In this document: positions 33,260-41,754 of the stretch, one piece after another
Numbering within the stretch: the first letter of the stretch is position 1
Layout: each line of letters starts with the position of its first letter
Assembly (NCBI GenBank): GCA_038211295.1
Contig: JBBQVS010000019.1
Location: 1 to 52,728 of the forward strand
Length of the DNA stretch: 52,728 bases
From: JBBQVS01 sp038211295
Lineage (GTDB): Bacteria; Chloroflexota; Ktedonobacteria; Ktedonobacterales; Ktedonobacteraceae
Direction of reading: 5' to 3'
Notes under the pieces: model-generated
The model's input: only the letters and a program-made list of their open reading frames with translations
The model's database searches: none
Told to the model about the DNA's origin: nothing
Program-made: the position numbers and the translations under genes

Positions 33260-36049
33260 TTACCATGTTCCCTGAATTTGCACGAGTGGTTTATTAAAAA
33301 TAATCTGTGCGGATGATGCATCCGTGTTCACAAGTTGTACAAGAATGCGTCCAGCTGAGCCTGTATAAGATTGTGCATCTGGTACTGAGAGGGCATAGCG
33401 TGTGAACGCAAAGGTGTCCCAGGCGCGAGTTTTCCAGTTGTACAGGCGAACTTGTAAATGAGTGGCATCAACAAATGGTTGATTGTTGTTTGTCTGTGGC
33501 ACCATCTGGTTAAGGTTCGCTATCTGCTGTAAGCTGAGGACGTTGGCTTGAAACTTCGTATTGCCTGGCACGGTGTACTCGTAAGTCATACTCCCTGTAC
33601 CTAGCGCGTAGATGTCAGACGAAACTGTTTGCGCGTTTGTTCCCTGTACATCGACAAGTTGCCCTTTGATGAGCGAAGAGTCAACTGTGAGTCCACCTGT
33701 AAGCGAGACCATGAGGGGTGCCTGCACCAGTAGTTCCTGTTGACCATTAGGATGGTTGCCGTTGATTGTCACGTCGCCGGTAAGGTCCGAATGTGGGTCT
33801 GCCCATCCAATCAAGGTAACGGGCGCGTTCGCGATGGTCAAGGGGTCGTGGTCGGAGAGAAGACTTTGCGCGATAGGCCCACCGCCACTTAGTGAACGCG
33901 TTGCCTTGCCCGATGAAAGTGGCATACTCGCAAGTGACGCGCCCATATGTGTGGCACTACCCGTTGTGCTCTGCACTGCCACTTGATAACACGTCCCGTT
34001 CGAGTTACATACAGTGCTCCCGCTATTGCCACCGCCGAACGCGGATAAGATAGACACATGACGGTGTGCTTCATCCTGTGGGTAGTCTCCATTATTTGAG
34101 CCGTACTGTGATATGCCCAGTTTGGAGGCCATCTGGCTCGCAATGGGTTGAGTAGGAGTGGCGGGGTTCAGACTGGTACTAGTCAATGTGAGATGAACTG
34201 CCTGTGTTTCTCCGGCGTTCAGATGAACAAGAGGAAGGTATTGGTTGCCAACTAATATGTTGACATCGCTCAAAGAATAGGGCAACGTATTGGTCACGCT
34301 CCCCGTCAGGACGCCGTTTGCGATGGTAAGGTGAGAGGAAATGGTTCCCCGTAACTGACGGTCTCGCTCCGAGGAGAGAGAGCGTAGCGTCCAGATATCA
34401 ACGCCTTGCAGGTTGACATCTGTTGCCTCTTGTGCGGGCGTAATGGTTGTCAGTTGCGTTGACGATGAGTTGGGACGCTGTTGATACTGTGATGTTGAGT
34501 TATTTGGTTGAACGAGGCTTTGCCCCGACATACGTACCTGAAAATCGCCCTGACTTGGCACGAAGACGCCAAGATACGTGGTGATATGGGCGTTTGCGTT
34601 GGATGCGGATGTGGTACTATCACTAAGCTGAATGACGGAGATGCTATCACTTACAATGGATGTGCCTTTTTGTTGCAAGGCAAAACCATAGGTGAGAACC
34701 GAGAAAACCAGGATGGTGATGAGCGCGATACGCCAACTCCAATCGCGCTTTTTGAGGCGTCGCACAATTAACAGGCGTATCGGTCCCAGGATAAGAATGT
34801 AGGCGAAGAGCAGAACCAGAATGAGCCAGATCGAGGGGTAGGTGTTAGGAAGAAGCGATTGCAGCGCATTGGTAATACCGATGCTGTACGATTTGCTTGC
34901 GCCGACAACGCCGACGGCTCCACCATAGTTGTTATACTGATTGGTTCCCTGGGTTACGGCCTGATCTCCGAGTACACGCAGCAGGATACTCTTCCAGAGT
35001 AGCGGCGCACCAGACCACCCGACAATCGGGTCAAGTGTCGGGTCAAATGCCATGTAGAAGACGTTGCCCTGTCCGCTGTGCAATTGAGTCAACAGTGGAG
35101 TAGAGCCAGAGGCAAGCAGTTCTATACCTTTATTGCCCGTCCCTGTGCTGACCGTTACTGGTGCTGGCACACTCTCTGCTCTATTTTTCTTGTCCGCCTC
35201 GGAACTCCCTGTACCAGTAGGAAGAAGTGGTGTTGCGGCGGGCAACGTCGTTGTGCCTGTGAGCGTGAGGGGGACGAGGCTAGCTGGAAGCGTAGTAAAG
35301 GTGCGTCGCCACTCTGGGCCACCCGCGACAACGAGTGAGCCGCCATGAGTAACCCATTGCTGTAGTGCGTCGTGTTGGCTCGCGCTCAGGGTGCTTGTAT
35401 CGAAGTTATCCAAGATGAGGAGATTAAAATTGTCGAGCGCAGCAGCATTATCAGGCATCGTCGCCACTTTCAAAGGCTCGACGATGACAGAGGAAGGCTG
35501 TTGTGGCAGCGTGAGACCACTGATTGGGCCAAACCCTGTTGTATGATCGGAGAGGACGCCCACAAAGAACTCGCTGCTTTGCAAGGCATGGAGCGTAATT
35601 GATTGAGCTGCTCCAACTTTTTTCCCATTGCTATCGAGAAGCGTAACGGCGATATTCTGTGTGACTCCTGCTGTGCCAAAGGAGAAGGGAGCATAGAGAG
35701 TCACTTGCTTTTGTGCGCCGGCTGCCAGCGTCACTTTTGAGCGGTAGATCGCTGCGGTATCAGAACTATTTGCGCCAGCGAATTGTGTGGGAACATCGAC
35801 GGTAAGCACTCCTGTAAAATCCGCGCCCGTATTTTGTAAGGTTACATGGACGGGAACCCAGTTGCCATCGCGAAAGCGTGAGTTGAAGCCAATACTACTC
35901 TGAAATGTTGGCCCCTCTGCGGAGGTGCGTACTGGCAGTGCGCGGGCAAAAGCTTGTTGTGGCACGCAAAGTAGTACAACCACGTAGAGAATGCACGCGA
36001 TACCCCGCACATAAGACGCGGGTCGAGGCCAGGACGTTTGATGCAACAT
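33260..36049 (-). CDS. Exported membrane protein with GATase-like domain, first gene of the MoxR operon
   Basis: A 929-residue protein. Residues 1-36 are a signal peptide (GIACILYVVVLLCVPQQAFA). A beta domain (GFNSRFRDGNWVPVHVTLQN) follows, then an alpha/beta segment like class I glutamine amidotransferase domains, FNLLILDNFDTSTLSASQHD and WVTHGGSLVVAGG, near 220-260, without a visible catalytic Cys. Two helices near 410-465 (IWLILVLLFAYILILGPIRL and IALITILVFSVLTYGFAL) enclose a basic loop. The C-terminal 450 residues are beta-rich and outside. A comparable beta plus GATase-like order is seen in the 948-residue VWA protein of this operon, so the two probably assemble. Function otherwise unknown. 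Confidence 0.7.
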   Translation of the reverse strand: MLHQTSWPRPASYVRGIACILYVVVLLCVPQQAFARALPVRTSAEGPTFQSSIGFNSRFRDGNWVPVHVTLQNTGADFTGVLTVDVPTQFAGANSSDTAAIYRSKVTLAAGAQKQVTLYAPFSFGTAGVTQNIAVTLLDSNGKKVGAAQSITLHALQSSEFFVGVLSDHTTGFGPISGLTLPQQPSSVIVEPLKVATMPDNAAALDNFNLLILDNFDTSTLSASQHDALQQWVTHGGSLVVAGGPEWRRTFTTLPASLVPLTLTGTTTLPAATPLLPTGTGSSEADKKNRAESVPAPVTVSTGTGNKGIELLASGSTPLLTQLHSGQGNVFYMAFDPTLDPIVGWSGAPLLWKSILLRVLGDQAVTQGTNQYNNYGGAVGVVGASKSYSIGITNALQSLLPNTYPSIWLILVLLFAYILILGPIRLLIVRRLKKRDWSWRIALITILVFSVLTYGFALQQKGTSIVSDSISVIQLSDSTTSASNANAHITTYLGVFVPSQGDFQVRMSGQSLVQPNNSTSQYQQRPNSSSTQLTTITPAQEATDVNLQGVDIWTLRSLSSERDRQLRGTISSHLTIANGVLTGSVTNTLPYSLSDVNILVGNQYLPLVHLNAGETQAVHLTLTSTSLNPATPTQPIASQMASKLGISQYGSNNGDYPQDEAHRHVSILSAFGGGNSGSTVCNSNGTCYQVAVQSTTGSATHMGASLASMPLSSGKATRSLSGGGPIAQSLLSDHDPLTIANAPVTLIGWADPHSDLTGDVTINGNHPNGQQELLVQAPLMVSLTGGLTVDSSLIKGQLVDVQGTNAQTVSSDIYALGTGSMTYEYTVPGNTKFQANVLSLQQIANLNQMVPQTNNNQPFVDATHLQVRLYNWKTRAWDTFAFTRYALSVPDAQSYTGSAGRILVQLVNTDASSAQIIFNKPLVQIQGTW

Positions 36050-36362
36050 GTGGTGTGAGCCTCTCTTCTATAAAATACCTGGTAGAATGCAAAAAGTGTT
36101 TCATATTGTATTCGCATATTCTCTCTAGTATACCAGCAAATAGGGAACATACCAGTGTCAATTGTCCCACTTCCAGTCTTTTTTCTGCTTTTTAGCATCA
36201 CTCCTAATAGAGACGTATTTACACTATACTTTGTTGCGCTGATAGGACACGTCTTCTTCTTTCATGTATACATAGACGCAAGAGTTCCTTTTGTGACAAA
36301 AAAGCAAGCATAGCCATTACGGCTACGCTTGCTTTTTTGTGCTGTGAGCGTGTTATTGCTGC
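36050..36362. other. Intergenic region: MoxR-operon promoter side and PHP-gene terminator side
   Basis: 313 bases between the PHP gene (ends 36363) and the start of the MoxR operon. On the minus strand TTGACA is present (near 36160) but the nearest -10-like TATACT (near 36130) is 23 bases away, so the promoter is uncertain. A clear terminator lies at 36296-36340. No gene is seen. Confidence 0.4.
36296..36340 (-). terminator. Rho-independent terminator of the PHP gene
   Basis: Stem ACAAAAAAGCAAGC-A-TAGCC, loop ATTAC, with its complement; one A-C mismatch. The run of A on the plus strand gives a T-tract on the minus strand, placing the stop just past the PHP gene end at 36363. It can also act on plus-strand transcripts. 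Confidence 0.85.
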
Positions 36363-38060
36363 CTAAGATTGAACCTGCACGAAAATTGGATTGGAGTAGA
36401 ACCAGAGATCACCCCATGGATCCTGTGGCTTGCCTGTTGTACCACGCAGATCAGGGTCCATCCGAGGATTTTTGCTACGATACTCGTTGTTGGTGCCACG
36501 CAGGCGAACATAGAAATCTTGCTTGACGTCACGGAAGGTGTGCGTCATAGAAAGAACCAGGCCGCCCGCCTCTTCCTGATCGTCTACCTCACGCGCTTTG
36601 AAGGTACGAGCGATTTTTGTCGATGGATTGACAAATGTATCTAATCCACTGGTCTTGCTGGGGTGATTCACTAGACCAGAGATCAAATCAATATGGTCAA
36701 CCATTGGACGCTGATTATGCCAGTTATCGGCGGCGGGGACGCGCACCTTGATGGTGATGGTCACGTCATCGCCCGATTTCACGACCAATGTGCCACCTGT
36801 GTTCACCGTTGATTTGGCTTTGCCAGAGGTTGCGGTAAACTTGAGACGGTCAATAAGATCGCCCGTCACCACGAAGACTTGACCGGCCTTCATGCCCGCG
36901 ACCACATCGGCATAGGTACGCTGTTTGGTGATTACATAGGTACGGCTGTATTCGCCAGGGCGGAAGTCGCCATACACAGGCTGCTGAAAGTAGTGGTCAA
37001 TTTCGGTGACATAGCCCTGTGTTGCGAAGGTGCTGGAATCAATGTCCTGAAGGTCATTGAAATACTTATGTGAGTCGCTATTAGCAGTAACCCACCAGCG
37101 CAGACCGTCACCAAGTAGAGAGTCCCACAGGCCACCGACGATTGCCGTCATCCAATCGTACCCACCATAGGTGAAGTAGCTCTCCAAAGGAAAGCCGGGC
37201 CATGCGCCCGCTTCGGGAGTATTGCCATAGAAGCCGCGGTAGGCGACGAGCTTACCCGTTTGGTCGCGAATGAGTCCTGCGGCCTGGTGGCCTGGCGCAC
37301 CTTCAAAACCATAGGCGACATCAGGTGCTGCGGCCTTCCAGTTGCGAATCTCATGTGGCGAGTCGAGGCCGCGACGTGATGGGTGGTTCGCGAAAAAGAT
37401 TGGCTTGGGATCAAACGTGTCAAGATATTTCAGGCCCGCTATAGCATTTTCTTCGGTACTGGCGGTAATATTTGCGTCATAGAGTGCCTCAAACGCCTTG
37501 ATCTGGTCATGTTCTTTCGCGTTTGGCACAAGCATCACGGTGCCATGTTCGCCACCTGGAATGTTTTGCTCTAACCCGACAAAGACCAGCGTGTTCGGGA
37601 AATCCTTGCGTGCCTGAAGTAGATCGGGATAGGTGAGGTCGACACTGATTTTGTTGTGCGTCGTGCCGCCATGATCGGTAATCGCCATCCAATCGAGACC
37701 GTGATAGTTCGCCTCGGCAACCTGGCGTTCTACATGATATTTGGCGTCGGGACTATAACGGGTGTGAATATGGTGATCGCCCGAAAGATAAAAGAAGCCG
37801 TCGAACGCGTCGCTCCCCTGTGGGGAATACTCACGGGTCGAGGTGTTGGCAAAGGCTGTACCGGCGTTGATAGCTCCCCCAGCAATGAGGAGTGTAGACG
37901 CGCCCATTGTTTGCAATACGCGGCGGCGTGTCATAGAAAGTGCGCGTTGTTCAATCAGGTTACGCTCGTACTCTTCCCCTAAAGTGCAGCAATGGTCTAC
38001 ATGTGTATGTTCGTGGCTGTGCTCGTGGTCATGATCGTGCTCGTGGTCAGTTCCGCACAT
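36363..38060 (-). CDS. Tat-exported PHP-domain (CehA/McbA-like) metallohydrolase with His-rich N terminus
   Basis: A 565-residue protein. Residues 4-20 are His/Asp/Glu-rich (DHEHDHDHEHSHEHTHVDH) and CC follows, a likely metal-binding stretch. A twin-arginine signal comes next, TRRRVLQTMGASTLLIAGGA near 43-62, ending TAFA. The PHP domain starts near residue 88: SGDHHIHTRYSPDA (H-x-H), then WMAITDHGG, IFFANHPSRRG and VTANSDSHKYF, giving the usual metal-ligand His/Asp set of CehA/McbA hydrolases. These cleave phosphoester or carbamate-like bonds. The C-terminal 200 residues are beta-rich. The His-rich segment lies before the signal and would be lost on export, which is odd. AAGGAG lies ten bases before the chosen ATG. 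Confidence 0.82.
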   Translation of the reverse strand: MCGTDHEHDHDHEHSHEHTHVDHCCTLGEEYERNLIEQRALSMTRRRVLQTMGASTLLIAGGAINAGTAFANTSTREYSPQGSDAFDGFFYLSGDHHIHTRYSPDAKYHVERQVAEANYHGLDWMAITDHGGTTHNKISVDLTYPDLLQARKDFPNTLVFVGLEQNIPGGEHGTVMLVPNAKEHDQIKAFEALYDANITASTEENAIAGLKYLDTFDPKPIFFANHPSRRGLDSPHEIRNWKAAAPDVAYGFEGAPGHQAAGLIRDQTGKLVAYRGFYGNTPEAGAWPGFPLESYFTYGGYDWMTAIVGGLWDSLLGDGLRWWVTANSDSHKYFNDLQDIDSSTFATQGYVTEIDHYFQQPVYGDFRPGEYSRTYVITKQRTYADVVAGMKAGQVFVVTGDLIDRLKFTATSGKAKSTVNTGGTLVVKSGDDVTITIKVRVPAADNWHNQRPMVDHIDLISGLVNHPSKTSGLDTFVNPSTKIARTFKAREVDDQEEAGGLVLSMTHTFRDVKQDFYVRLRGTNNEYRSKNPRMDPDLRGTTGKPQDPWGDLWFYSNPIFVQVQS

Positions 38061-38197
38061 AAAGTAAAACTCCTTCAAAGACGACATCCATGTCAGAATA
38101 AAGACACAGGTAAGTGTTTTGTAACATTCAAGTGCTCTGCCTTTATAAGCATAGACAGAATGTGTTAGATTGCTGTTATCAGGAGATTAAATTTATA

Positions 38198-39046
38198 TTA
38201 AATGTCTTTTTCTACTTCTTGTGCAAGCACACGTTCGACCAGAGCTACTAACGCTTCTTCAGCATGTGGCACGCCGCGAAACCCCGGAAACGAATTGATG
38301 TCTACGAGCATCGGGCCGCGTTCGGTGAGCAGGAGATCGACGCCATAGAGACGCAAGTTGAACGCGTGACCAACTGCGTACACTATCGCGGCCCATTGTG
38401 TTGGTATCGCATCGGCTGTAAGGGGAATGTCTTCTTTCGCGGCATTGGGTTCCAGTGGAGTGCGCCGCCGTGCCGCAAACACATGCTCGTCGATAACCCA
38501 GAACTTGTTATCCCAGCTATCGCCGTGCAGAAACTCCTGCACGATAATCGGCTCTTGGCCCCATTGAGCGTGTAGTAGCTCAAGCTCCGCGCGGCTATTA
38601 ATTTTTGTCACGAGGTCGCCACGATGACTGTACCGACTTTTAAGGATGAGCGGAAAGGAGAGGCGTGCCAGTTCTTGGGCATTGGTCAGCAGGTGTGAGA
38701 GCGTGTTGAAGTGCCAAGACATGGGCGCGGGAAGGTGGGCTTCGTAGAGCATTTTTGCCATGAGTACACGATCCTGGCAAGTGCGTGAGGCCGCCCAGCT
38801 ATTGAGGACCACTGCGTTTTGTTGCTCAAGCACGTGGGCGACATCAAGTGCCTGTGGCGCATGTGACTTCAACAAATACAGGTCGGCCTGGGGTTGTGTC
38901 CGTTCCTGGGCGAGTGCTTCCGCTCCCGTAAGCGTCCGTACATCCAGCATCCGAACAGTATGCTTTGCGCTAAGGCGTTGCAGCGCAAGGGCGATGACGG
39001 GATGCTTTGTTGTTTCCGGGTTGTCCATAATGAGGCATATATTCAT
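38198..39046 (-). CDS. RimK-type ATP-grasp ligase-like protein (first of three)
   Basis: A 282-residue ATP-grasp protein, the most divergent of the trio. The order is N-terminal pre-ATP-grasp strand (MNICLIMDNPETTKHPVIAL), DRVLMAKMLYEAHLPAPMSW, ATP-binding FPLILKSRYSHRGDLVTKI, then IIVQEFLHGDSWDNKFWVI, and metal-ligand VDINSFPGFRGVPHAEEAL. The D-I-N-x-F-P-G pattern is shared by RimK-like amino-acid ligases and by inositol tri/tetrakisphosphate (ITPK-like) kinases, so ligase or kinase chemistry are both open. CAGGAAATCC precedes the ATG. It starts 15 bases after the second ATP-grasp gene, so they are cotranscribed. Confidence 0.82.
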   Translation of the reverse strand: MNICLIMDNPETTKHPVIALALQRLSAKHTVRMLDVRTLTGAEALAQERTQPQADLYLLKSHAPQALDVAHVLEQQNAVVLNSWAASRTCQDRVLMAKMLYEAHLPAPMSWHFNTLSHLLTNAQELARLSFPLILKSRYSHRGDLVTKINSRAELELLHAQWGQEPIIVQEFLHGDSWDNKFWVIDEHVFAARRRTPLEPNAAKEDIPLTADAIPTQWAAIVYAVGHAFNLRLYGVDLLLTERGPMLVDINSFPGFRGVPHAEEALVALVERVLAQEVEKDI

Positions 39047-39061
39047 TGGATTTCCTGCTTT

Positions 39062-39931
39062 CTACAACTTTTTCGCTTGTGCTGTCACACGGCGTTGTTC
39101 GCGTGCGGCCTTGTTGGTACGCGTTACCTCGGCGCGTTTTGCGGTGTGAAGGATGTATTCTGAGACGGTAGCGACGGCACGCGGAATCATGCCAAAGCTG
39201 GGGAAGTCGTTGATATCAAGTAGGACAAAGCCTCGTGGCGTCTCCACAACATCCAGACCGTAGATGTCGAGCTTGAAAATTCTGCCAACGCTCCGAGCCA
39301 GCTTTTTGAGTTCCGGTGCGACAGGAATAAGCCCCTCTTTAATTGCTGGATGCAATGGTGATTTTTTTACGAGGGCGTGAACTTCCTGCCCCACAACATA
39401 GAGTTTAATGTCAAAACCTGTATTTTCCACGTAGTGTTGTGCTAAAAAGAAGCCTGTATGAGTCGCGGTGGCCTCGATTGCGGCAATGTCGGATGGACTG
39501 TTGAGGCGATAAATATCGCGGCAATAACTGCCATTGCTTGGCTTGACCACAAGTGGATATTCTTCTCCGGGAATCTGGTCGAGAAGTTTTAGATTAGAGA
39601 CAAAGTAGGTACGCGGCACAGGCAAGCCATGAACGCGAGCAAAGGCGGCGGCGACTGCTTTGTCGCGCACCAGACGAATCGAGCGTGAGCTATTTATTGT
39701 TGGGATACCCACCGCCTCAGCGGCCTCCAGAATGCTCAGACCAGGGCCATTAGTGTATGTTTTTAAGACGTATGCATCATATTGTTGCCTGTGCAGATCG
39801 GACAAGTAGGTTATCGTTGATTGCGGTTCTAATATGTCAACATTGTGGCCCCATTGGCGGAGTTGATCTGCAAGGACCATTGGCATTGGTTGATTAAGAT
39901 ATTTTTCTTCGATGATAAAACAAAATTGCAT
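39062..39931 (-). CDS. RimK-type ATP-grasp ligase-like protein (second of three)
   Basis: A 289-residue protein, clearly paralogous to the gene at 45741 along its whole length, more than half of residues being identical by eye. Landmarks are MQFCFIIEEKYLNQPMPMVL, the helix RDKAVAAAFARVHGLPVP, ATP-site PLVVKPSNGSYCRDIYRLNS, then FLAQHYVENTGFDIKLYVVG, and metal motif LDINDFPSFGMIPRAV. The start at MQFCF (GAAGAGAGAAGAGA before it) matches the paralogue start. The tail (RTNKAAREQRR) is basic. It lies upstream of the first ATP-grasp gene and likely forms an operon with it. The molecule that is ligated or phosphorylated is not known. Confidence 0.84.
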   Translation of the reverse strand: MQFCFIIEEKYLNQPMPMVLADQLRQWGHNVDILEPQSTITYLSDLHRQQYDAYVLKTYTNGPGLSILEAAEAVGIPTINSSRSIRLVRDKAVAAAFARVHGLPVPRTYFVSNLKLLDQIPGEEYPLVVKPSNGSYCRDIYRLNSPSDIAAIEATATHTGFFLAQHYVENTGFDIKLYVVGQEVHALVKKSPLHPAIKEGLIPVAPELKKLARSVGRIFKLDIYGLDVVETPRGFVLLDINDFPSFGMIPRAVATVSEYILHTAKRAEVTRTNKAAREQRRVTAQAKKL

Positions 39932-40260
39932 TCTCTTCTCTCTTCGGCCCACGCGCACGGATATGTTTGCAAGCGGGTAAAATTGTCTTGATTGTTGCGA
40001 GTGTGCTTCCTATAGCAGTTTGCTGGCAAAACTGCTATTGCACAGCTTTATACACTGCACTGAAACGCGGCATATTCGTTCCAGAAAAAATAGTGTGTTG
40101 AGCGTCTATACAACAACGAATTACTTGAATAGACGCGAACCGTGTCCAAAAATATCGTATCATCTCTATTCTCATCAGAATAGTGTGAGGAATGCTGAGA
40201 CGCTCTGTCCGCGCGAAGTGATGATACTTGTACACAAATTGTACTGAAAAGAGAAACAGG
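39932..40260. other. Divergent intergenic region with a 10-bp hairpin
   Basis: 329 bases between the ATP-grasp pair (-) and the beta-propeller gene (+). ATAGCAGTTT (40012-40021) and AAACTGCTAT (40029-40038) form a perfect hairpin with a 7-base loop; no T-run follows, so an operator or attenuator is more likely than a terminator. No further ORF or RNA gene is evident. Confidence 0.35.
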
Positions 40261-41613
40261 GTGGGAAAAAGCACTGCACCATCAGAACGAACGGCGGGTA
40301 GTCGAGCATTTTTCTTGCTAATCGGCATTGTATGTTTTAGTGTTCTGGCATATCTACTGGTAGCAACCACAATACAGGTTGTGAAACCGCCTCCCGCACG
40401 TCGCCTAACGCTGGTACGGGATATTCCGGTGCCGAGCGTGTTGCCGAACAAATTTCTCCCGTTTGTGAAGAATGCCCCACAAAAATTTGAACCACTAGCT
40501 CCTGGTGTGGCTGTGCGTTTTGACCACTTTGACTTTCAGACGCTTGATTCGGTCACCGGCTTACTTTTCATCGCTCACTCAGGGCCAGTACCTGATAAAT
40601 TCGCGTTAATAAACCACGCTTTTGACGCGAACAAAGATAGTCAGGTCGATGGGCATGTGCTGGTTTTTGACACGCATCAGAACAAGCTCGTGGGACGTGT
40701 CGAGATACCACAGATCGCGGGTATCATAGCGGCACCTGATCTTGGCAAGGTCTACGCGGCTGATGGGAACGATAATGTTGTCTATGTAATCGATGAGCAT
40801 ACCTTACAGACGACGAAGATCGCGCTTGGAGACAACGAGGGGCCGGACGCGATGGAATATGATGCAGTCGATCACAAAATTTTTATTTCCGACCCCGGCG
40901 TGCCATCTCCTGACAATATCGATTTGAAAAACCAGAACATCACTGTGATTGACACACGCACTAATGTGGTCACAAAAATTAGTCTTGGGCATCTTCCCAA
41001 ATTGCCTGGCGAGAGTGCCGCGCTCACTACGTTTGGCTACGATGTGGGCCACAATCACTACGACCCTGTGTTACATCGTGTCTTTGCCACCATTCAGCAA
41101 TTAACAACTCAAGTAGGCGCGAACCCACCTGACCCGCCGGCAGGGACAGGGGAACTCATTTCAATCGACCCTGTGACGCAACAGGTTGTTGGGCGTCTGC
41201 AACTTCCTAAGACATGTGGTATACCACATGGTATGAACATCGATGCCCCACAACATATCGCATTCATCGTGTGTACACAGGTCAATCCTGGCGTGCAAAT
41301 GGTGCAGAATTTGATACGTGTCAATGTGCAATCGATGCATGTGTTGCGTGATCCCTTTATGCTTCTAGCGAGCAAGCCGGATATCGCCATCATCGATCAT
41401 ACAATGCACGTACTATTCGTTGGCTGCGTTGGCGGTGTTTCCGTTTTCGATATTAGGGGCGGGAAGATCGTCAAGCAGGGTGATTATATCCTGGGCAAAA
41501 ACACACATACACTCGCGATTGACGAGCAAACGCACCTGCTTTATATGCCACTCGCCGATGTGGGAGGACGCCCAATCATTCGTGTGGCAAAATATAATGC
41601 TAATGGTGCATGA
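40261..41613 (+). CDS. Membrane-anchored beta-propeller (YncE-like) protein
   Basis: A 450-residue protein. Residues 17-42 form a membrane anchor (AFFLLIGIVCFSVLAYLLVA), with a Pro-rich linker after it. The outer part has propeller blades that recur as strand sets: VLVFDTHQNKLVGRVEIPQI, NVVYVIDEHTLQTTKIALGD, NITVIDTRTNVVTKISLGHL, LISIDPVTQQVVGRLQLPKT and TLAIDEQTHLLYMPLADVGG. That is the YncE/surface-layer-type seven-blade pattern, with Tyr/Val-Ile-Asp turns. It probably binds a surface ligand or protein. The start is GTG after AGAGAAACAGG; a TTG 33 bases before it is an alternative. A strong terminator follows. It is placed between the two ATP-grasp units. Confidence 0.78.
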   Translation: MGKSTAPSERTAGSRAFFLLIGIVCFSVLAYLLVATTIQVVKPPPARRLTLVRDIPVPSVLPNKFLPFVKNAPQKFEPLAPGVAVRFDHFDFQTLDSVTGLLFIAHSGPVPDKFALINHAFDANKDSQVDGHVLVFDTHQNKLVGRVEIPQIAGIIAAPDLGKVYAADGNDNVVYVIDEHTLQTTKIALGDNEGPDAMEYDAVDHKIFISDPGVPSPDNIDLKNQNITVIDTRTNVVTKISLGHLPKLPGESAALTTFGYDVGHNHYDPVLHRVFATIQQLTTQVGANPPDPPAGTGELISIDPVTQQVVGRLQLPKTCGIPHGMNIDAPQHIAFIVCTQVNPGVQMVQNLIRVNVQSMHVLRDPFMLLASKPDIAIIDHTMHVLFVGCVGGVSVFDIRGGKIVKQGDYILGKNTHTLAIDEQTHLLYMPLADVGGRPIIRVAKYNANGA

Positions 41614-41705
41614 CGTGAGAAAACATGTGTGATTATTCCCCATACATAAACGCAGGAGCTTCTAGGGGCGAACCTACGCTGTGTAAAGGTGTGAAGGCAA
41701 AATAA

Positions 41706-41742
41706 CAGGGGCCTGACGCGGCTTGCTCGCGTCAGGCCCCTG
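41706..41742. terminator. 15-bp perfect GC-rich hairpin terminator
   Basis: CAGGGGCCTGACGCG, loop GCTTGCT, CGCGTCAGGCCCCTG. Between convergent ends of the beta-propeller gene and the ABC-FHA gene; no long T-run on either side, but very stable, so probably bidirectional. Confidence 0.8.
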
Positions 41743-41754
41743 CTTAGCCACGTG

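Noticed and set aside
40012..40038. Hairpin as a terminator
   Set aside because: It lies between divergent starts with no T-run, so no transcript ends there as far as can be seen.
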